From Saccharospirillum alexandrii (GTDB taxonomy: Bacteria > Pseudomonadota > Gammaproteobacteria > Pseudomonadales > Natronospirillaceae), in the NCBI RefSeq assembly GCF_004000275.1, contig NZ_RCIP01000005.1, positions 124,440 through 188,439 on the forward strand: a stretch of DNA of 64,000 bases, read 5' to 3'. How positions within the stretch are numbered: position 1 is the stretch's first letter; every line of letters starts with the position of its first letter. Below are positions 17,737 through 27,443 of the stretch, one piece after another. The position numbers were made by a program, and so were the translations under genes. The notes beneath the pieces are model-generated. The model was not told where the DNA came from. It did no database searches and was given only the letters and a program-made list of their open reading frames with translations.

Positions 17737-19200
17737 CTAAAACCCCAATTCCTGCATCAGAGTGTCAACCCGGGCAGACACTTGCGGGTCTTTAACGATG
17801 GCCCGACCCCATTCCCGGTCGGTTTCGCCCGGCCATTTGTTGGTTGCGTCCATGCCCATTTTGGACCCGAGGCCCGCCACCGGGCTGGCAAAATCCAGGT
17901 AGTCGATCGGTGTGTTGTTGATCATCACCGTATCGCGACTCGGATCCATGCGGGTGGTAATCGCCCAGATCACATCGTTCCAGTCCCGGGCATTCACATC
18001 GTCGTCCACCACGATCACGTACTTGGTGTACATAAACTGACGCAGGAAAGACCAGGCACCCATCATCACCCGCTTGGCGTGGCCGGGGTACTGCTTCTTC
18101 ATGCTGATGATCGCCATGCGGTAAGAGCAGCCCTCGGGCGGTAGATAGAAGTCGACTATTTCCGGAAACTGCTTCTGCAGAATCGGCACGAACACTTCAT
18201 TCAATGCCACGCCCAACACCGCCGGTTCATCGGGTGGCCGGCCGGTGAAGGTGCTGTGATAGATCGGGTCGGTACGGTGCGTCAGCCGCTCAACGGTAAA
18301 CACCGGGAAGCGTTCCACTTCGTTGTAATAACCGGTGTGGTCACCGTAGGGCCCTTCATCGGCCATCTCATCGGGGTGCAAATAGCCTTCGAGAATAATC
18401 TCAGCGCTGGCAGGCACCATCAGATCGTGCGTCTTGCATTTGACCAGCTCGGTTCGGCTGTCGCGCAGCAAACCGGCAAAGGCGTATTCGGACAGAGAGT
18501 CCGGTACCGGCGTCACCGCCCCCAGAATGGTCGCAGGGTCAGCCCCCAGCGCCACGGCAATCGGAAACGGCTCGCCGGGCCGCTCTTTCTTCCAGGCCTG
18601 AAAATCAAGCGCCCCACCGCGATGCGACAACCAGCGCATGATCAGTTTGTTCTTGCCAATCACCTGCTGACGATAGATCCCCAGATTGGTACGGCCGCCG
18701 TTGGGGCCCTGGGTAATCACCAGCGGCCAGGTCACCAGCGGCGCGGCGTCTTCCGGCCAGCACGTCCAGATAGGCCATTGCGACAGGTCCACATCAGGCC
18801 CTTCGAGCACCACGTCCTGGCATACCGCTTTACGCACGGTCTTAGGCGCCATTGACAGCACTTTTTTAACCAGCGGCAGTTTATCCCAGGCGTCTTTCAA
18901 CCCCTTGGGCGGATCAGGCTCTTTCAGATAGGCGAGTACCTTGCCGATTTCACGTAAGTCGGCCAGCGATTCAGCCCCCATACCCATGGCCACCCGTTCG
19001 GGCGTACCAAATAGATTACCCAATACCGGAATGGTGTAACCCGTCGGGTTCTCGAACAGCAGTGCCGGGCCTTGCTGACGCAAAACCCGATCGCACAGAT
19101 CGGTCATTTCAAGATGAGGGCTGACCGGCTGAGTCACGCGGCGCAATTCACCGCGCGCTTCCAGCCCGGCGAGGAAGTCTCGGAGGTCTCGGTATTTCAT
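17737..19200 (-). CDS. ubiD: 4-hydroxy-3-polyprenylbenzoate decarboxylase
   Basis: 487 residues from the ATG at 19200 ([17 protein letters not shown]), the usual N-terminus of E. coli-type UbiD (497 residues). A longer open frame reaches 19311, but its extra codons run into palindromic element C, so I rejected it. UbiD decarboxylates the ubiquinone precursor using prenylated FMN made by UbiX. Visible family segments are [18 protein letters not shown], the [11 protein letters not shown] loop with catalytic Glu/Asp region, and [15 protein letters not shown]. Gene order ubiD - membrane protein - fre recalls the E. coli ubiD-fre pair. Confidence 0.95.
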   Translation of the reverse strand: MKYRDLRDFLAGLEARGELRRVTQPVSPHLEMTDLCDRVLRQQGPALLFENPTGYTIPVLGNLFGTPERVAMGMGAESLADLREIGKVLAYLKEPDPPKGLKDAWDKLPLVKKVLSMAPKTVRKAVCQDVVLEGPDVDLSQWPIWTCWPEDAAPLVTWPLVITQGPNGGRTNLGIYRQQVIGKNKLIMRWLSHRGGALDFQAWKKERPGEPFPIAVALGADPATILGAVTPVPDSLSEYAFAGLLRDSRTELVKCKTHDLMVPASAEIILEGYLHPDEMADEGPYGDHTGYYNEVERFPVFTVERLTHRTDPIYHSTFTGRPPDEPAVLGVALNEVFVPILQKQFPEIVDFYLPPEGCSYRMAIISMKKQYPGHAKRVMMGAWSFLRQFMYTKYVIVVDDDVNARDWNDVIWAITTRMDPSRDTVMINNTPIDYLDFASPVAGLGSKMGMDATNKWPGETDREWGRAIVKDPQVSARVDTLMQELGF

Positions 19201-19282
19201 CGGGTCCGGTATACCTGCTAAAAAAAGGAAAGACCGAATGCTAATGCATTGGCGGCAATATGACGAATGTGATGGGGGTGTC

Positions 19283-19501
19283 GTGTTCTGAGTTAGAAAT
19301 TCGGTGATCAACTGTCTTCTTCGTCAACTCATAGTGTTGTGCCGGGAGGGCCACCGGGTGCGTCTACTGACGGCACGCCGTAAACCCTTCCCTGGGGGCT
19401 CGGAGACCGCATCCCTGCGGTCTAACGGCCGTCAGTAGACGCACCCGGCAGCCCTTTGATCACCTAGGGTTGAATCATCACGAATTTCTAACACAGAACA
19501 C
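19283..19501 (-). repeat. palindromic intergenic element C (three nested stems)
   Basis: Upstream of ubiD. Outer arms 19283-19303 and 19481-19501 pair over 21 nt with one mismatch. GGTGATCAA at 19303 pairs with TTGATCACC at 19456. A 20-nt perfect stem joins 19354-19373 and 19429-19448, and an 8-bp hairpin joins AGACCGCA (19404-19411) and TGCGGTCT (19416-19423). A diverged family core with GGGTTTACGGCG reads on the minus strand. The 486-nt space 19201-19686 contains this element and element D, and no gene. Confidence 0.85.
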
Positions 19502-19540
19502 TTACTTGGGAGGTTGCACAAAACTTAGTGACGGGTAGCG

Positions 19541-19627
19541 GGTACACCTATCCGGGGAAGTCTGAGGCATGGATGCCGAAGCCTAGGCCCCATGGACGGG
19601 TTTACGCCGGCCCCGGATAGGTGTACC
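19541..19627 (+). repeat. palindromic intergenic element D
   Basis: A perfect 17-nt stem (19541-19557 with 19611-19627) encloses an inner GGCAT-GG-ATGCC hairpin and the conserved core on the plus strand, with CCTAGGCCCCATGGACGGG at 19582-19600 and TTTACGCCGG after it. It lies 39 nt from element C in the opposite orientation, downstream of the DUF971 gene. Confidence 0.85.
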
Positions 19628-19686
19628 TGGTGCCTGGCACGGACGACCGGCACCCAACCCAGCCAAACGTTCAACCCGGGGGATAA

Positions 19687-20067
19687 CTAGAGCTGCTTGG
19701 CCTGGATGAACTGTGGCTCGCGACTGGCACCGGCCTTACTGAGCCTGTCGAGGTAGGCTTGCCAGTAAGCACCCTGGTCGTCGCCCAGTTTGCGCAGATA
19801 GGCCCAGTCGTAGAGGCCGGAGTCGTGGCCGTCGTCGAAGGAGATTTTGACGGCGTAGCGGCCGGTGGGTTCTATGCCGGTGATGGTGACGTAGCGCTTG
19901 CCGACTTGCAGGACCTCCTGGCCGACGCCGTGGCCGCGGACTTCGGCTGAGGGGGAGTGGACTCGAAGGTACTCAGCGCTCAGGCGATGGGTGGTGCCAT
20001 CGGCCCAGCCGAGTTCAAGTTCGGCGGCGTCTTTGTGGTAGGTGATGCGTTTGGGGGCCGTACTCAT
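19687..20067 (-). CDS. DUF971 protein (gamma-butyrobetaine hydroxylase N-terminal-like)
   Basis: 126 residues. The fold-defining strands RITYHKDAAELELGWADG, LSAEYLRVHSPSAEVRGHG and GIEPTGRYAVKISFDDGHDSGLYDW match the DUF971 family, the domain found at the N-terminus of gamma-butyrobetaine hydroxylase but here stand-alone. The SGLYDWAYLR ending is characteristic. Its position directly after hslU is common in gammaproteobacteria and suggests co-transcription with hslVU. No biochemical role is established that I can assign. Confidence 0.85.
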   Translation of the reverse strand: MSTAPKRITYHKDAAELELGWADGTTHRLSAEYLRVHSPSAEVRGHGVGQEVLQVGKRYVTITGIEPTGRYAVKISFDDGHDSGLYDWAYLRKLGDDQGAYWQAYLDRLSKAGASREPQFIQAKQL

Positions 20068-20112
20068 GGCGGGGTCTCCATGGCGGCGGAGTGGGGCTCC
20101 GCCGCCGGCCGG

Positions 20113-21456
20113 TTAGAGGATGAAGCGGCTCAGATCTTCGTTTTTCGACAGCTCGCCCAGGTACTTGTCGACATAGGCGGCGTCGATAGTGACCTTTTCG
20201 CCCCCCATTTCGCTGGCACGGTAGGAAAGATCCTCGAACAACCGTTCCATGATGGTGTGCAGCCGACGGGCACCGATGTTCTCGGTGTTCTCGTTGACCT
20301 GGAACGCCGTGTTGGCCAGGGCTTCAATGGCATCGTCGGTGAACTCGATGTTCAGGCCTTCGGCCTGCATCAGCTCTTTGTATTGCTCGGTGATGCAGTA
20401 GTCCGGTTCCGTCAGGATGCGTTTGAAATCGTCTGGCGTCAGAGCATTCAGTTCAACCCGAATCGGCAATCGGCCCTGAAGTTCCGGAATCAGATCGCTG
20501 GGTTTGGCGAAGTGAAAGGCACCGCTGCCGATGAACAGGATGTGATCGGTTCGGATCATGCCGTACTTGGTGGTGACGGTGCTGCCTTCGATCAGTGGCA
20601 ATAAATCGCGCTGAACACCTTCGCGGCTGACATCACCGCCGCCCCGATTTTCAGTTTTGGCGATTTTGTCGATTTCATCGAGGAAGACGATGCCGTTCTG
20701 TTCGACGGCCTGTACCGCCTGCTGGCGCAGTTCGTCTTCGTTAACCAGTTTGGCGGCCTCTTCATCCGTCAGCACCCGCATGGCGTCTTTCAGCTTCATC
20801 TTGCGCTTCTTGGTGCGTTGCTTGCCCATGTTGGAGAACATGTTCTGCAACTGACTGGTCATCTCCTCCATGCCCGGAGGCGCCATGATTTCCACGCCGC
20901 CCGATTGCTCGGCGACTTCCAGCTCAATTTCCTTGTCGTCCAGTTCGCCCTGGCGAATCTTCTTGCGGAAGATTTGGCGGGTGCTGGAATCGGTTTTCGG
21001 GGCGTCGTTCTCTTCGTTGTCTTCGCTGTAACCGTTCCGTGCAGGGGGCAGCAGAATGTCGAGAATGCGATCTTCTGCGGCGTCTTCAGCGCGCGGACGG
21101 GCACTGAGCATGGCCTGTTCGCGGAACATTTTGATGCCGGTCTCGGCCAGGTCGCGGACAATGCTCTCTACATCACGGCCGACGTAACCGACTTCGGTGA
21201 ACTTGGTGGCTTCAACTTTAATGAAGGGTGCATTGGCCAGCTTGGCCAGACGACGGGCAATTTCGGTTTTACCGACACCGGTGGGGCCGATCATCAGAAT
21301 GTTTTTCGGGGAAATCTCTTCGCGCATGCGCTCGTCGAGCTGCATTCGGCGCCAGCGGTTGCGCAGAGCAATGGCTACTGAACGTTTTGCCTGGTCCTGG
21401 CCGATGATGTATTTGTCCAGTTCATGGACGATCTCGCGCGGGGTCATGGTTGACAT
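20113..21456 (-). CDS. hslU: HslU ATPase subunit of the HslVU protease
   Basis: 447 residues, within 5 of E. coli HslU. It is the hexameric AAA+ unfoldase that feeds proteins into HslV. N-terminal [18 protein letters not shown], Walker [10 protein letters not shown], the pore motif GYVGRD, an I domain (about 110-240), Walker [11 protein letters not shown] and sensor regions are visible, and it ends with LSRFIL, the C-terminus that inserts into HslV. It begins 11 nt after the hslV stop, in one operon. Confidence 0.97.
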   Translation of the reverse strand: MSTMTPREIVHELDKYIIGQDQAKRSVAIALRNRWRRMQLDERMREEISPKNILMIGPTGVGKTEIARRLAKLANAPFIKVEATKFTEVGYVGRDVESIVRDLAETGIKMFREQAMLSARPRAEDAAEDRILDILLPPARNGYSEDNEENDAPKTDSSTRQIFRKKIRQGELDDKEIELEVAEQSGGVEIMAPPGMEEMTSQLQNMFSNMGKQRTKKRKMKLKDAMRVLTDEEAAKLVNEDELRQQAVQAVEQNGIVFLDEIDKIAKTENRGGGDVSREGVQRDLLPLIEGSTVTTKYGMIRTDHILFIGSGAFHFAKPSDLIPELQGRLPIRVELNALTPDDFKRILTEPDYCITEQYKELMQAEGLNIEFTDDAIEALANTAFQVNENTENIGARRLHTIMERLFEDLSYRASEMGGEKVTIDAAYVDKYLGELSKNEDLSRFIL

Positions 21457-21467
21457 CAGCTACCTCG

Positions 21468-21986
21468 TTAAAGCGCTTCAAAAACGGCGTTGTGATTGGT
21501 GAACACGCAGATATCGGCTGCGATATCCAACGCTCTCCGCGCGATGGCGTCAGCGTCCAGTTCGGTGTTTTCGTGCAGGGCTCGCGCCGCCGCCAAGGCG
21601 TAGTTGCCGCCAGAGCCAATGGCGACGATGCCATGCTCCGGTTCAACTACATCGCCGGTACCGGAGATTACCAGTGTGGTGTCTTTGTCGGCCACCACCA
21701 GCATGGCTTCCAGGCGGCGCAGGGCACGGTCGCTGCGCCATTCTTTGGCCAGTTCAACAGCAGAACGGGTCAGGTGGCCACTGTGCTGTTGCAGGTGGCC
21801 TTCGAATTTTTCAAAGAGGGTGAAGGCATCGGCGGTGCCACCGGCAAAGCCGGCGATCACTTTTTCGTGATACAGGCGGCGTACTTTGCGGGCGTTGCCT
21901 TTCATTACGGTGTTGCCCAGGGAAACCTGGCCGTCGCCACCGATCACTACGGTGTTGTCGCGACGCACGGAAACAATCGTCGTCAT
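21468..21986 (-). CDS. hslV: HslV peptidase subunit of the HslVU protease
   Basis: 172 residues from the ATG at 21986. The start is fixed by biology: after Met removal the catalytic N-terminal Thr is exposed (TTIVSVRR). A longer open frame to 22040 would bury this Thr and is rejected. Other family signatures are [30 protein letters not shown] and AIGSGGNYA. It forms a double hexamer proteasome-like chamber with HslU. The upstream neighbour is the SPOR protein gene, 149 nt away. Confidence 0.96.
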   Translation of the reverse strand: MTTIVSVRRDNTVVIGGDGQVSLGNTVMKGNARKVRRLYHEKVIAGFAGGTADAFTLFEKFEGHLQQHSGHLTRSAVELAKEWRSDRALRRLEAMLVVADKDTTLVISGTGDVVEPEHGIVAIGSGGNYALAAARALHENTELDADAIARRALDIAADICVFTNHNAVFEAL

Positions 21987-22093
21987 CTCTACATCCATTG
22001 AGGCTTTGTCGGATATGTGGGGGCGGGCGGCAAATTTCAAAGTGTTGGCGGGGCGTAAAGGCGAATGGGGCCGGTCGATGCCAGAGAGATCGT

Positions 22094-22116
22094 CGACCCC
22101 AATGACATCGGGGTCG
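22094..22116 (+). other. GC-rich hairpin between the SPOR gene and hslV
   Basis: CGACCCC (22094-22100) pairs with GGGGTCG (22110-22116) around 9 nt. The T-rich run TTGTTTT follows only on the plus strand, whereas the neighbouring genes are read from the minus strand. It is therefore a poor terminator for them. Confidence 0.35.
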
Positions 22117-22135
22117 TTGTTTTAACGTGCAAGCG

Positions 22136-22774
22136 TCAGTCGGCGTTACGTACCATTACTTCATGGTCGAGTTCAGCCAGAACGTCCTGGGCCCGGTTCA
22201 GGCGCGAACGATTGTCGAAGGGGCCGACCATCACGCGGTGGAAGGTGCCCCGGTCGCCAAGGTCGACGGTGCTCAGATGCGCTTCGGTCAGGCCGTTGAT
22301 GATCAGCTCGGCGCGTAAGCGATCTGCGTCCGCCACTTTACTGAACGAGGCAACCTGAATGATCCAGCGCTCACCTCCAGCAGGTGTTGTCGGTGCCTGG
22401 GTGCCGGCTGGCGCATCGACGGTGCCTGGCGGTGTATTCGTTTCTGGCCGGGTCAGTTGAATCGGTACTTCATCGTCGCGCAACAGCCGATAGAACTCGA
22501 ACGCCTGCTCCAGGGAGGGCTTCGAGGCTTCTTCTTCCGGTTCCGCGATCGGTTCAGGGTCTGTTTCCGCTGAAGAGCGCGATGGAATCTGAATTTGCTG
22601 CACTCGGTCGCGCACCGCCTGAGCACCCTGATCATCGGCCGGAATCTGGCTGAGGTAGGTTAGAAACCCGACAAAAGCCACCGACGCCAGGGTAGTAAAC
22701 ACCCACACCCAGCGCGGAATGCGGCTGCGTTCCGGTGGGGGCGGTGGTGGTTTGTTGGCGAAGTCACGCGCCAT
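22136..22774 (-). CDS. SPOR-domain membrane protein, FtsN-like
   Basis: 212 residues. A short proline-rich cytoplasmic N-terminus is followed by one membrane helix (about 21-42, WVWVFTTLASVAFVGFLTYL). A Glu/Pro-rich periplasmic linker follows, then a C-terminal SPOR domain (about 136-210, starting RWIIQVASFSKVADADRLRAEL), which binds denuded septal peptidoglycan. The layout is that of FtsN, the late division activator, and in Pseudomonas the gene between argS and hslV is of this type. It starts 2 nt after the argS stop, so the pair is co-transcribed. Bona fide FtsN function is inferred. Confidence 0.85.
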   Translation of the reverse strand: MARDFANKPPPPPPERSRIPRWVWVFTTLASVAFVGFLTYLSQIPADDQGAQAVRDRVQQIQIPSRSSAETDPEPIAEPEEEASKPSLEQAFEFYRLLRDDEVPIQLTRPETNTPPGTVDAPAGTQAPTTPAGGERWIIQVASFSKVADADRLRAELIINGLTEAHLSTVDLGDRGTFHRVMVGPFDNRSRLNRAQDVLAELDHEVMVRNAD

Positions 22775-22776
22775 GG

Positions 22777-24462
22777 TTACATGCTCTCCGGTGCGCTGAC
22801 GCCCAGCAGGTCGAGGCCATTGGCCAGTACCTGACCAACGGCGACAGCCAGGGCGACCCGGCCATTTCGCAGTTCGGCGTCATCAACCAGCATGCGGTTG
22901 TTGTTGTAATAGGCATGGAACTGGCTGGCCAGATCTTTCAGAAAGGTGGCTATGCCTGCCGGCTCCAGTGACTGGCCGGCATGGGCCACAGCCTCCGGGT
23001 AACGGCGCAACTGGGTCATCAGTGCCCGTTCGTCGTCCAGCTCCAGCTTACTCAGAGCGTCGATGCCCTGTTGTTGATCGTAGCGGTGACCTTCCTGTTC
23101 GAGCTTGCGCAGCAACGCATGTACCCGGGCATGGGCGTACTGTATGTAGTAGACCGGGTTATCGTTGCTCTGGCTGCGCGCCAGGTCAATATCGAACGTC
23201 AGCTGCGAATCGGCACGGCGGGATACCAGGAAGTACCGGGTGGCGTCGCTGCCGACTTCATCGATGAGATCACGCAGGGTGACATAGTCGCCCGCTCGCT
23301 TGGAAATTTTAACTTCTTCACCGCCTTTGGTAACCATCACCATCTGGTGCAGCACATAGTCCGGATAGCCTTCCGGAATACCCAGTTGCAGTGCTTGCAG
23401 GCCGGCACGTACCCGGGTGACGGTGCTGTGATGGTCTGCGCCCTGCTCGTTGATTACTCGCTTGAAGCCGCGGTCGAACTTGTCTTTGTGGTAGGCAACA
23501 TCCGGCAGGAAGTAGGTATAGCCGCCATCCCGCTTGCGCATGACACGGTCTTTATCGTCACCAAATTCGGTGGTTTTCAGCCAAAGGGCGTCATCCGATT
23601 CATAGGTGAAGCCTTGCTCGATCAGGCGCTGCACCGTCGCTTCCACCTTGCCATCGTCGTACAGCGAGGATTCCAGAAAGAAGACATCGAACCGCACGCC
23701 AAAGGCTTTTAGATCCAGGTCCTGCTCACGGCGGAGGTAGGCGACGGCGAACTGTTGAATGGCATCAAAGTTGTCGGCATCAGCAACACCGGTTACGTGC
23801 CGGTCATCGGCATCAATGGTGTCACCGTTCATGTAGCTATTGGCGACATCGGTGATGTAGTTGCCCCGGTAGCCATCGGCGGGCCAGCCGCTGTCATCCG
23901 GGCCCATGCCCTTGGCACGGGCCTGAACAGACAGAGTAAGATTCTTGATTTGGGCGCCGGCGTCGTTGTAATAAAACTCCCGGGTCACGTCCCAGCCATT
24001 GGCCGCCAGTAACCGGCACAACGAATCACCAACGGCGGCACCGCGACCGTGACCGACGTGCAATGGGCCGGTCGGGTTGGCTGACACAAATTCGACCTGG
24101 ACTTTCTCCCCCTGGCCAGTGGTGTTGCGACCAAAGGCGGCACCCTGGCTGAGAATATCGGCGACAATTTCCGCACTGGAAGCGCCTGCCAGAAACACGT
24201 TAATAAATCCGGGTCCGGCAATCTCGACTTTGCTGATCAGGGAGTTTTCAGGCAATGCGGCAATGATCTGTTCGGCCATGGCGCGTGGTGGCTGCCCGCA
24301 GGGTTTGGCCAGAGTCAGGGCAATGTTGCTGGCCAGGTCGCCATGTGACTTGTCGCGCGTGTTGTCGACCATGATGCGCACCGGATGTTGCTCGGGGATA
24401 ACACCGCTGGACTTCAACTGGCTGACAGCCTGGTTCAGTAACTCGGCAACCTGATCTTTCAT
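22777..24462 (-). CDS. argS: Arginyl-tRNA synthetase
   Basis: 561 residues; class I synthetase that charges tRNA-Arg. An N-terminal Add-1 domain (1-110), the HIGH-equivalent HVGHGRGA near 125 and the KISKRAGDYVTL segment near 385 in place of a canonical KMSK are visible. A C-terminal DALR anticodon-binding domain follows (from about 440, SNDNPVYYIQYAHARVHALL). Length fits the family. Flanked by element E upstream and the SPOR gene downstream. Confidence 0.97.
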   Translation of the reverse strand: MKDQVAELLNQAVSQLKSSGVIPEQHPVRIMVDNTRDKSHGDLASNIALTLAKPCGQPPRAMAEQIIAALPENSLISKVEIAGPGFINVFLAGASSAEIVADILSQGAAFGRNTTGQGEKVQVEFVSANPTGPLHVGHGRGAAVGDSLCRLLAANGWDVTREFYYNDAGAQIKNLTLSVQARAKGMGPDDSGWPADGYRGNYITDVANSYMNGDTIDADDRHVTGVADADNFDAIQQFAVAYLRREQDLDLKAFGVRFDVFFLESSLYDDGKVEATVQRLIEQGFTYESDDALWLKTTEFGDDKDRVMRKRDGGYTYFLPDVAYHKDKFDRGFKRVINEQGADHHSTVTRVRAGLQALQLGIPEGYPDYVLHQMVMVTKGGEEVKISKRAGDYVTLRDLIDEVGSDATRYFLVSRRADSQLTFDIDLARSQSNDNPVYYIQYAHARVHALLRKLEQEGHRYDQQQGIDALSKLELDDERALMTQLRRYPEAVAHAGQSLEPAGIATFLKDLASQFHAYYNNNRMLVDDAELRNGRVALAVAVGQVLANGLDLLGVSAPESM

Positions 24463-24615
24463 TGTGTGTGAAACTCCCGTTTATAGCGTAGGCGGAACAG
24501 AGGGCGCTCACCCGACTGGGCGGTGGAGGCTGTTTGAATGCTGGGCATTATCCATGAAACCCCTGTCGGACTCCACCGCTTAGGGCGGCTTGAGTAAGGG
24601 CCGCAGGTTGCAATT

Positions 24616-24811
24616 CAAGTTTCGGAGTTCGAGTCCGCATAGGTGGCGGTGGTCCGCGCCGGATACCGGGTGTGCCTCTGTCGGGTCGGCGTAGATCCGT
24701 CCATGGAGCCTAGGCCGCAGCCGAGGCGTCGGACCGATCCATACTGCGGACTACCCCACAGAGGCACACCCGGCACCCGCCGCTGGTCGCCTTAGCGAAC
24801 TCCGATACTTG
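24616..24811 (-). repeat. palindromic intergenic element E (full two-tier member)
   Basis: Between priA (ends 24814) and argS (starts 24462), both on the minus strand. Outer arms 24616-24631 and 24796-24811 pair over 16 nt with one mismatch and share sequence with element B. Inner arms 24666-24681 and 24758-24773 are a perfect 16-nt stem. The core reads on the minus strand with CCTAGGCTCCATGGACGGAT, then CTACGCCGACCC. The 351-nt spacer 24463-24813 holds no gene; its remaining 150 nt next to argS should contain the argS promoter, which I could not place. Confidence 0.85.
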
Positions 24812-24813
24812 AG

Positions 24814-27018
24814 TTACATTAGATCAATCGGGTCAATGTCCAGATGCCAGCTGACATGGCGTTGCTGGCGTGGGTAGTCGGCTACCAGCGGTTGCAGCGC
24901 TGTGTGCAGGCGGCTGCGCTGATCGCTCTGCACCAGCAGGGTAAAACGGTGCTTCCCGGCGCGTCGTGACAGCAGGGCGGGCAGTGGACCGAATACCCGG
25001 ATGCCCGGTTCGGCCAGCAGTCGCCCGGCCATTTCTTTTAACAGCTGTTCTGCCCGTTGCGGGTAGGCACTGTCGCTGCGCAGGCAGGCCAGATAGCCAA
25101 AGGGCGGTAGTCCTGAGCGCTGACGTTCTGCCAACAGTTGTGTCGCGAAGGCAGGATAATCCTGCTCCAGCAGGGGTGTAAAGAAGGGGTGGTCCGGGTG
25201 AAAGGTCTGCAGCACCACCTCGCCTGCCAGGTCGCCCCGGCCCGAGCGGCCGGATACCTGAACCAGAAGTTGGCCCATGCGTTCGCGGGCGCGGAAGTCG
25301 GCACTGAACAGGCCTGCGTCCATATCGATGATGCCGACCAGCGTTACGCGCTCGAAATGGTGACCCTTTGCCAGCATCTGGGTACCAACCAGTATGGCGG
25401 GGCCATCTGCCTGGGCGCGGTTCAGTTGTTGCTCGAGGTCACGCGCATTGGCGACCGAGTCGCGATCAAAGCGAATAATGGGGGTGTCCGGAAACCAGGT
25501 TGCCAGTGCTTCTTCAGCGCGTTCAGTACCGGCGCCCAGAGGGGTCAGGTCGGTTGAGCCGCAATCAGGGCATTGTTGTTGCGGTCGCTCCTGATGGCCG
25601 CAGTGATGACACAGCATCTGGTGACGGCCGCGATGATAGGTTAGGCGGGCATCGCAAAACGGGCAATCCGACATCCAGCCGCACTGACGACAGAACCAGG
25701 AAGGCGCATAACCGCGCCGGTTTAGAAACAACAATACCTGGTTGCCGCCTTCAAGGTGCTGGCGAACCCGGTGCAGCAGGCGTTCCGAGACGCCGTGCTC
25801 CTGGCGCTGCTTGCGCATGTCGATGGTTTCCAGCCGGGCTCGCGTCTGACCCTGGGCCCGTTGCTGCAGTTGCTGGTGTTGGTAGCGGCCTTGCTGGGCG
25901 TTGTGCAGGGATTCCAGTGACGGCGTCGCCGAGCCCAGCATAACCGGTATGTTCAGCAGGCGGGCCCGGTAAATGGCCAGGTCCCGGGCGTGGTAGCGCA
26001 GGGTGTCTTGTTGCTTGTAGGAGGCATCATGCTCCTCATCGACGACAATCAGCCCCAGGTCCGGTATGGGCGTCAGGATGGCAGAACGGGTCCCCAGAAT
26101 GATGCTGGCCTCACCCGCCTGGGCCCGCAACCAGGCGTTGTTGCGCTGTTTGTCGGTCATACCGCTGTGAAGGGCCACCAGGTTGTCCTGAAAGCGTTGC
26201 TGGAACCGGGCCAGTGTTTGTGGCGTCAGGCCTATTTCCGGAACCAACACCAGGACGCGCTTGCCGCGTTCCAGCGCGCGTTGCATGGCCTGCAAATAGA
26301 CTTCGGTCTTGCCACTGCCGGTGACCCCTTCGAGCAGTTGTACGGCAAAGCCTTCGACTGGCAGAGTCGACAATGCGGCTGCCTGGTCCGGGTTCAGTGC
26401 CAGCGCTTGCTGCCGCAGTGCCCCCGTGGGGCTGGCTGGCAGCAGCTGGGCCGGGCGTTGCTTGAGCAGGCGCTTGTCGATGAGGCCCTTCCAATGGGTG
26501 CGGTCGACACCCTTGCCTCTCAGTAGTGCCGGCGTGCAGACCTGCCCGGCTTTAGTCAGCGACTGGAGCAAGGCAAGCGCCTCACGCTGGCGACGGCCTT
26601 TGAGTTTGTCGGGGTCAAGATGTTCACCGGAGACCGTCAATTCAAGCTGTGGCTCGTCATTCAACTCGGCTGGCTCGCCAGACCGGAGTGCGGCTGGAAA
26701 GGCCAGCATGTAGGCCGGGTAGGCGTCGTATAAGTAGTAGCGGCTGACCCACTGCGCCAGTTGCAGCACATCGGGGCTGAGCAGGGGGGCGTCATCAAGT
26801 ACGTCGGTTATGCTTTTCAGGGTGTTACTGTCGCCAGGCTGTGCCGGGCGAACAGCGGTCACCATGCCGACCACTTGGCGCGATCGCAGCGGCACTGTGC
26901 ACCGACAGCCGGGAACCGGCATCTGGCCCGGCTCGATCCGGTAGCTTAGCGGGCCTGCGAAAGGGCCTGGTACGGTGATATCAGCGATGCGCAGCGGGTC
27001 TTTGGAAGTGGTTGTCAA
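24814..27018 (-). CDS. priA: Primosomal protein N' (replication restart helicase PriA)
   Basis: 734 residues, matching E. coli PriA (732). The N-terminal 3'-end-binding domain (about 1-105) is followed by a winged helix. The helicase core has Walker A LEGVTGSGKTEVYL and Walker B VVDEEH. The zinc-binding insert (CRQCGWMSDCPFC, then CHHCGH and CPDCGS) supplies eight cysteines. It reassembles replication forks outside oriC. The start appears to be TTG at 27018 with a weak ribosome site; no other in-frame start lies close enough. The start codon overlaps the -35 of the divergent rpmE promoter, so the two promoters may interfere. Confidence 0.95.
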   Translation of the reverse strand: MTTTSKDPLRIADITVPGPFAGPLSYRIEPGQMPVPGCRCTVPLRSRQVVGMVTAVRPAQPGDSNTLKSITDVLDDAPLLSPDVLQLAQWVSRYYLYDAYPAYMLAFPAALRSGEPAELNDEPQLELTVSGEHLDPDKLKGRRQREALALLQSLTKAGQVCTPALLRGKGVDRTHWKGLIDKRLLKQRPAQLLPASPTGALRQQALALNPDQAAALSTLPVEGFAVQLLEGVTGSGKTEVYLQAMQRALERGKRVLVLVPEIGLTPQTLARFQQRFQDNLVALHSGMTDKQRNNAWLRAQAGEASIILGTRSAILTPIPDLGLIVVDEEHDASYKQQDTLRYHARDLAIYRARLLNIPVMLGSATPSLESLHNAQQGRYQHQQLQQRAQGQTRARLETIDMRKQRQEHGVSERLLHRVRQHLEGGNQVLLFLNRRGYAPSWFCRQCGWMSDCPFCDARLTYHRGRHQMLCHHCGHQERPQQQCPDCGSTDLTPLGAGTERAEEALATWFPDTPIIRFDRDSVANARDLEQQLNRAQADGPAILVGTQMLAKGHHFERVTLVGIIDMDAGLFSADFRARERMGQLLVQVSGRSGRGDLAGEVVLQTFHPDHPFFTPLLEQDYPAFATQLLAERQRSGLPPFGYLACLRSDSAYPQRAEQLLKEMAGRLLAEPGIRVFGPLPALLSRRAGKHRFTLLVQSDQRSRLHTALQPLVADYPRQQRHVSWHLDIDPIDLM

Positions 27019-27039
27019 TCGATCAGACTCTGGTATGAT
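27012..27039 (+). promoter_or_regulatory. sigma70-type promoter for rpmE
   Basis: TTGTCA (27012-27017) and TATGAT (27034-27039) are 16 nt apart. A start near 27046 gives a leader of about 150 nt before rpmE. The leader contains AACAGG...CCTGTT (27109-27134) and GCCCGG...CCGGGT pairings. Confidence 0.6.
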
Positions 27040-27196
27040 TGCGCTCCCATTTTTGGGGCATTGGTCTTGCTAGCGGCTCGTCAACAGTGACTACTGGAGA
27101 CAGCAGCGAACAGGCATTGTGCCCTGAACCTGTTTCTTTCGTCAAAGTGCGGTGCCCGGCAATAATGACCGGGTGGCGGCGCAACAGAGGTGACCC

Positions 27197-27412
27197 ATGA
27201 AAGCTGATATACATCCGAACTATGTGGAACTGACGGCCAACTGCTCCTGCGGTAACGTCATCAAGACTCGCTCAACCCGTGGCGGTGAAATGCACCTCGA
27301 CGTTTGCTCCGCTTGCCACCCTTTCTATACCGGCAAGCAGAAGATTGTTGACTCAGGCGGCCGTATCGATCGCTTCAAGTCACGTTTCTCTGCACGCAAG
27401 ATCGGCAAATAA
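27197..27412 (+). CDS. rpmE: Ribosomal protein L31 (zinc-binding form)
   Basis: 71 residues. Four zinc ligands are intact: Cys16 and Cys18 in NCSCGN, and Cys37 and Cys40 in [11 protein letters not shown]. This is the C+ form, whose paralogue without cysteines replaces it under zinc shortage in many bacteria. It bridges the ribosomal subunits. AGAGGTGACCC precedes the ATG, and a strong intrinsic terminator follows at 27444. Single-gene transcription unit with a long leader, divergent from priA. Confidence 0.97.
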   Translation: MKADIHPNYVELTANCSCGNVIKTRSTRGGEMHLDVCSACHPFYTGKQKIVDSGGRIDRFKSRFSARKIGK

Positions 27413-27443
27413 GCTCTATTTGTCCGTCTATACGCAGTGCAAT

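Noticed and set aside
19201-19311. N-terminal extension of ubiD
   Set aside because: It extends into palindromic element C, and the start at 19200 matches known UbiD N-termini.
21987-22040. Longer start for hslV
   Set aside because: It would bury the catalytic N-terminal threonine.
22094-22123. Intrinsic terminator between the SPOR gene and hslV
   Set aside because: The T-rich side faces the plus strand, whereas both genes are transcribed from the minus strand.
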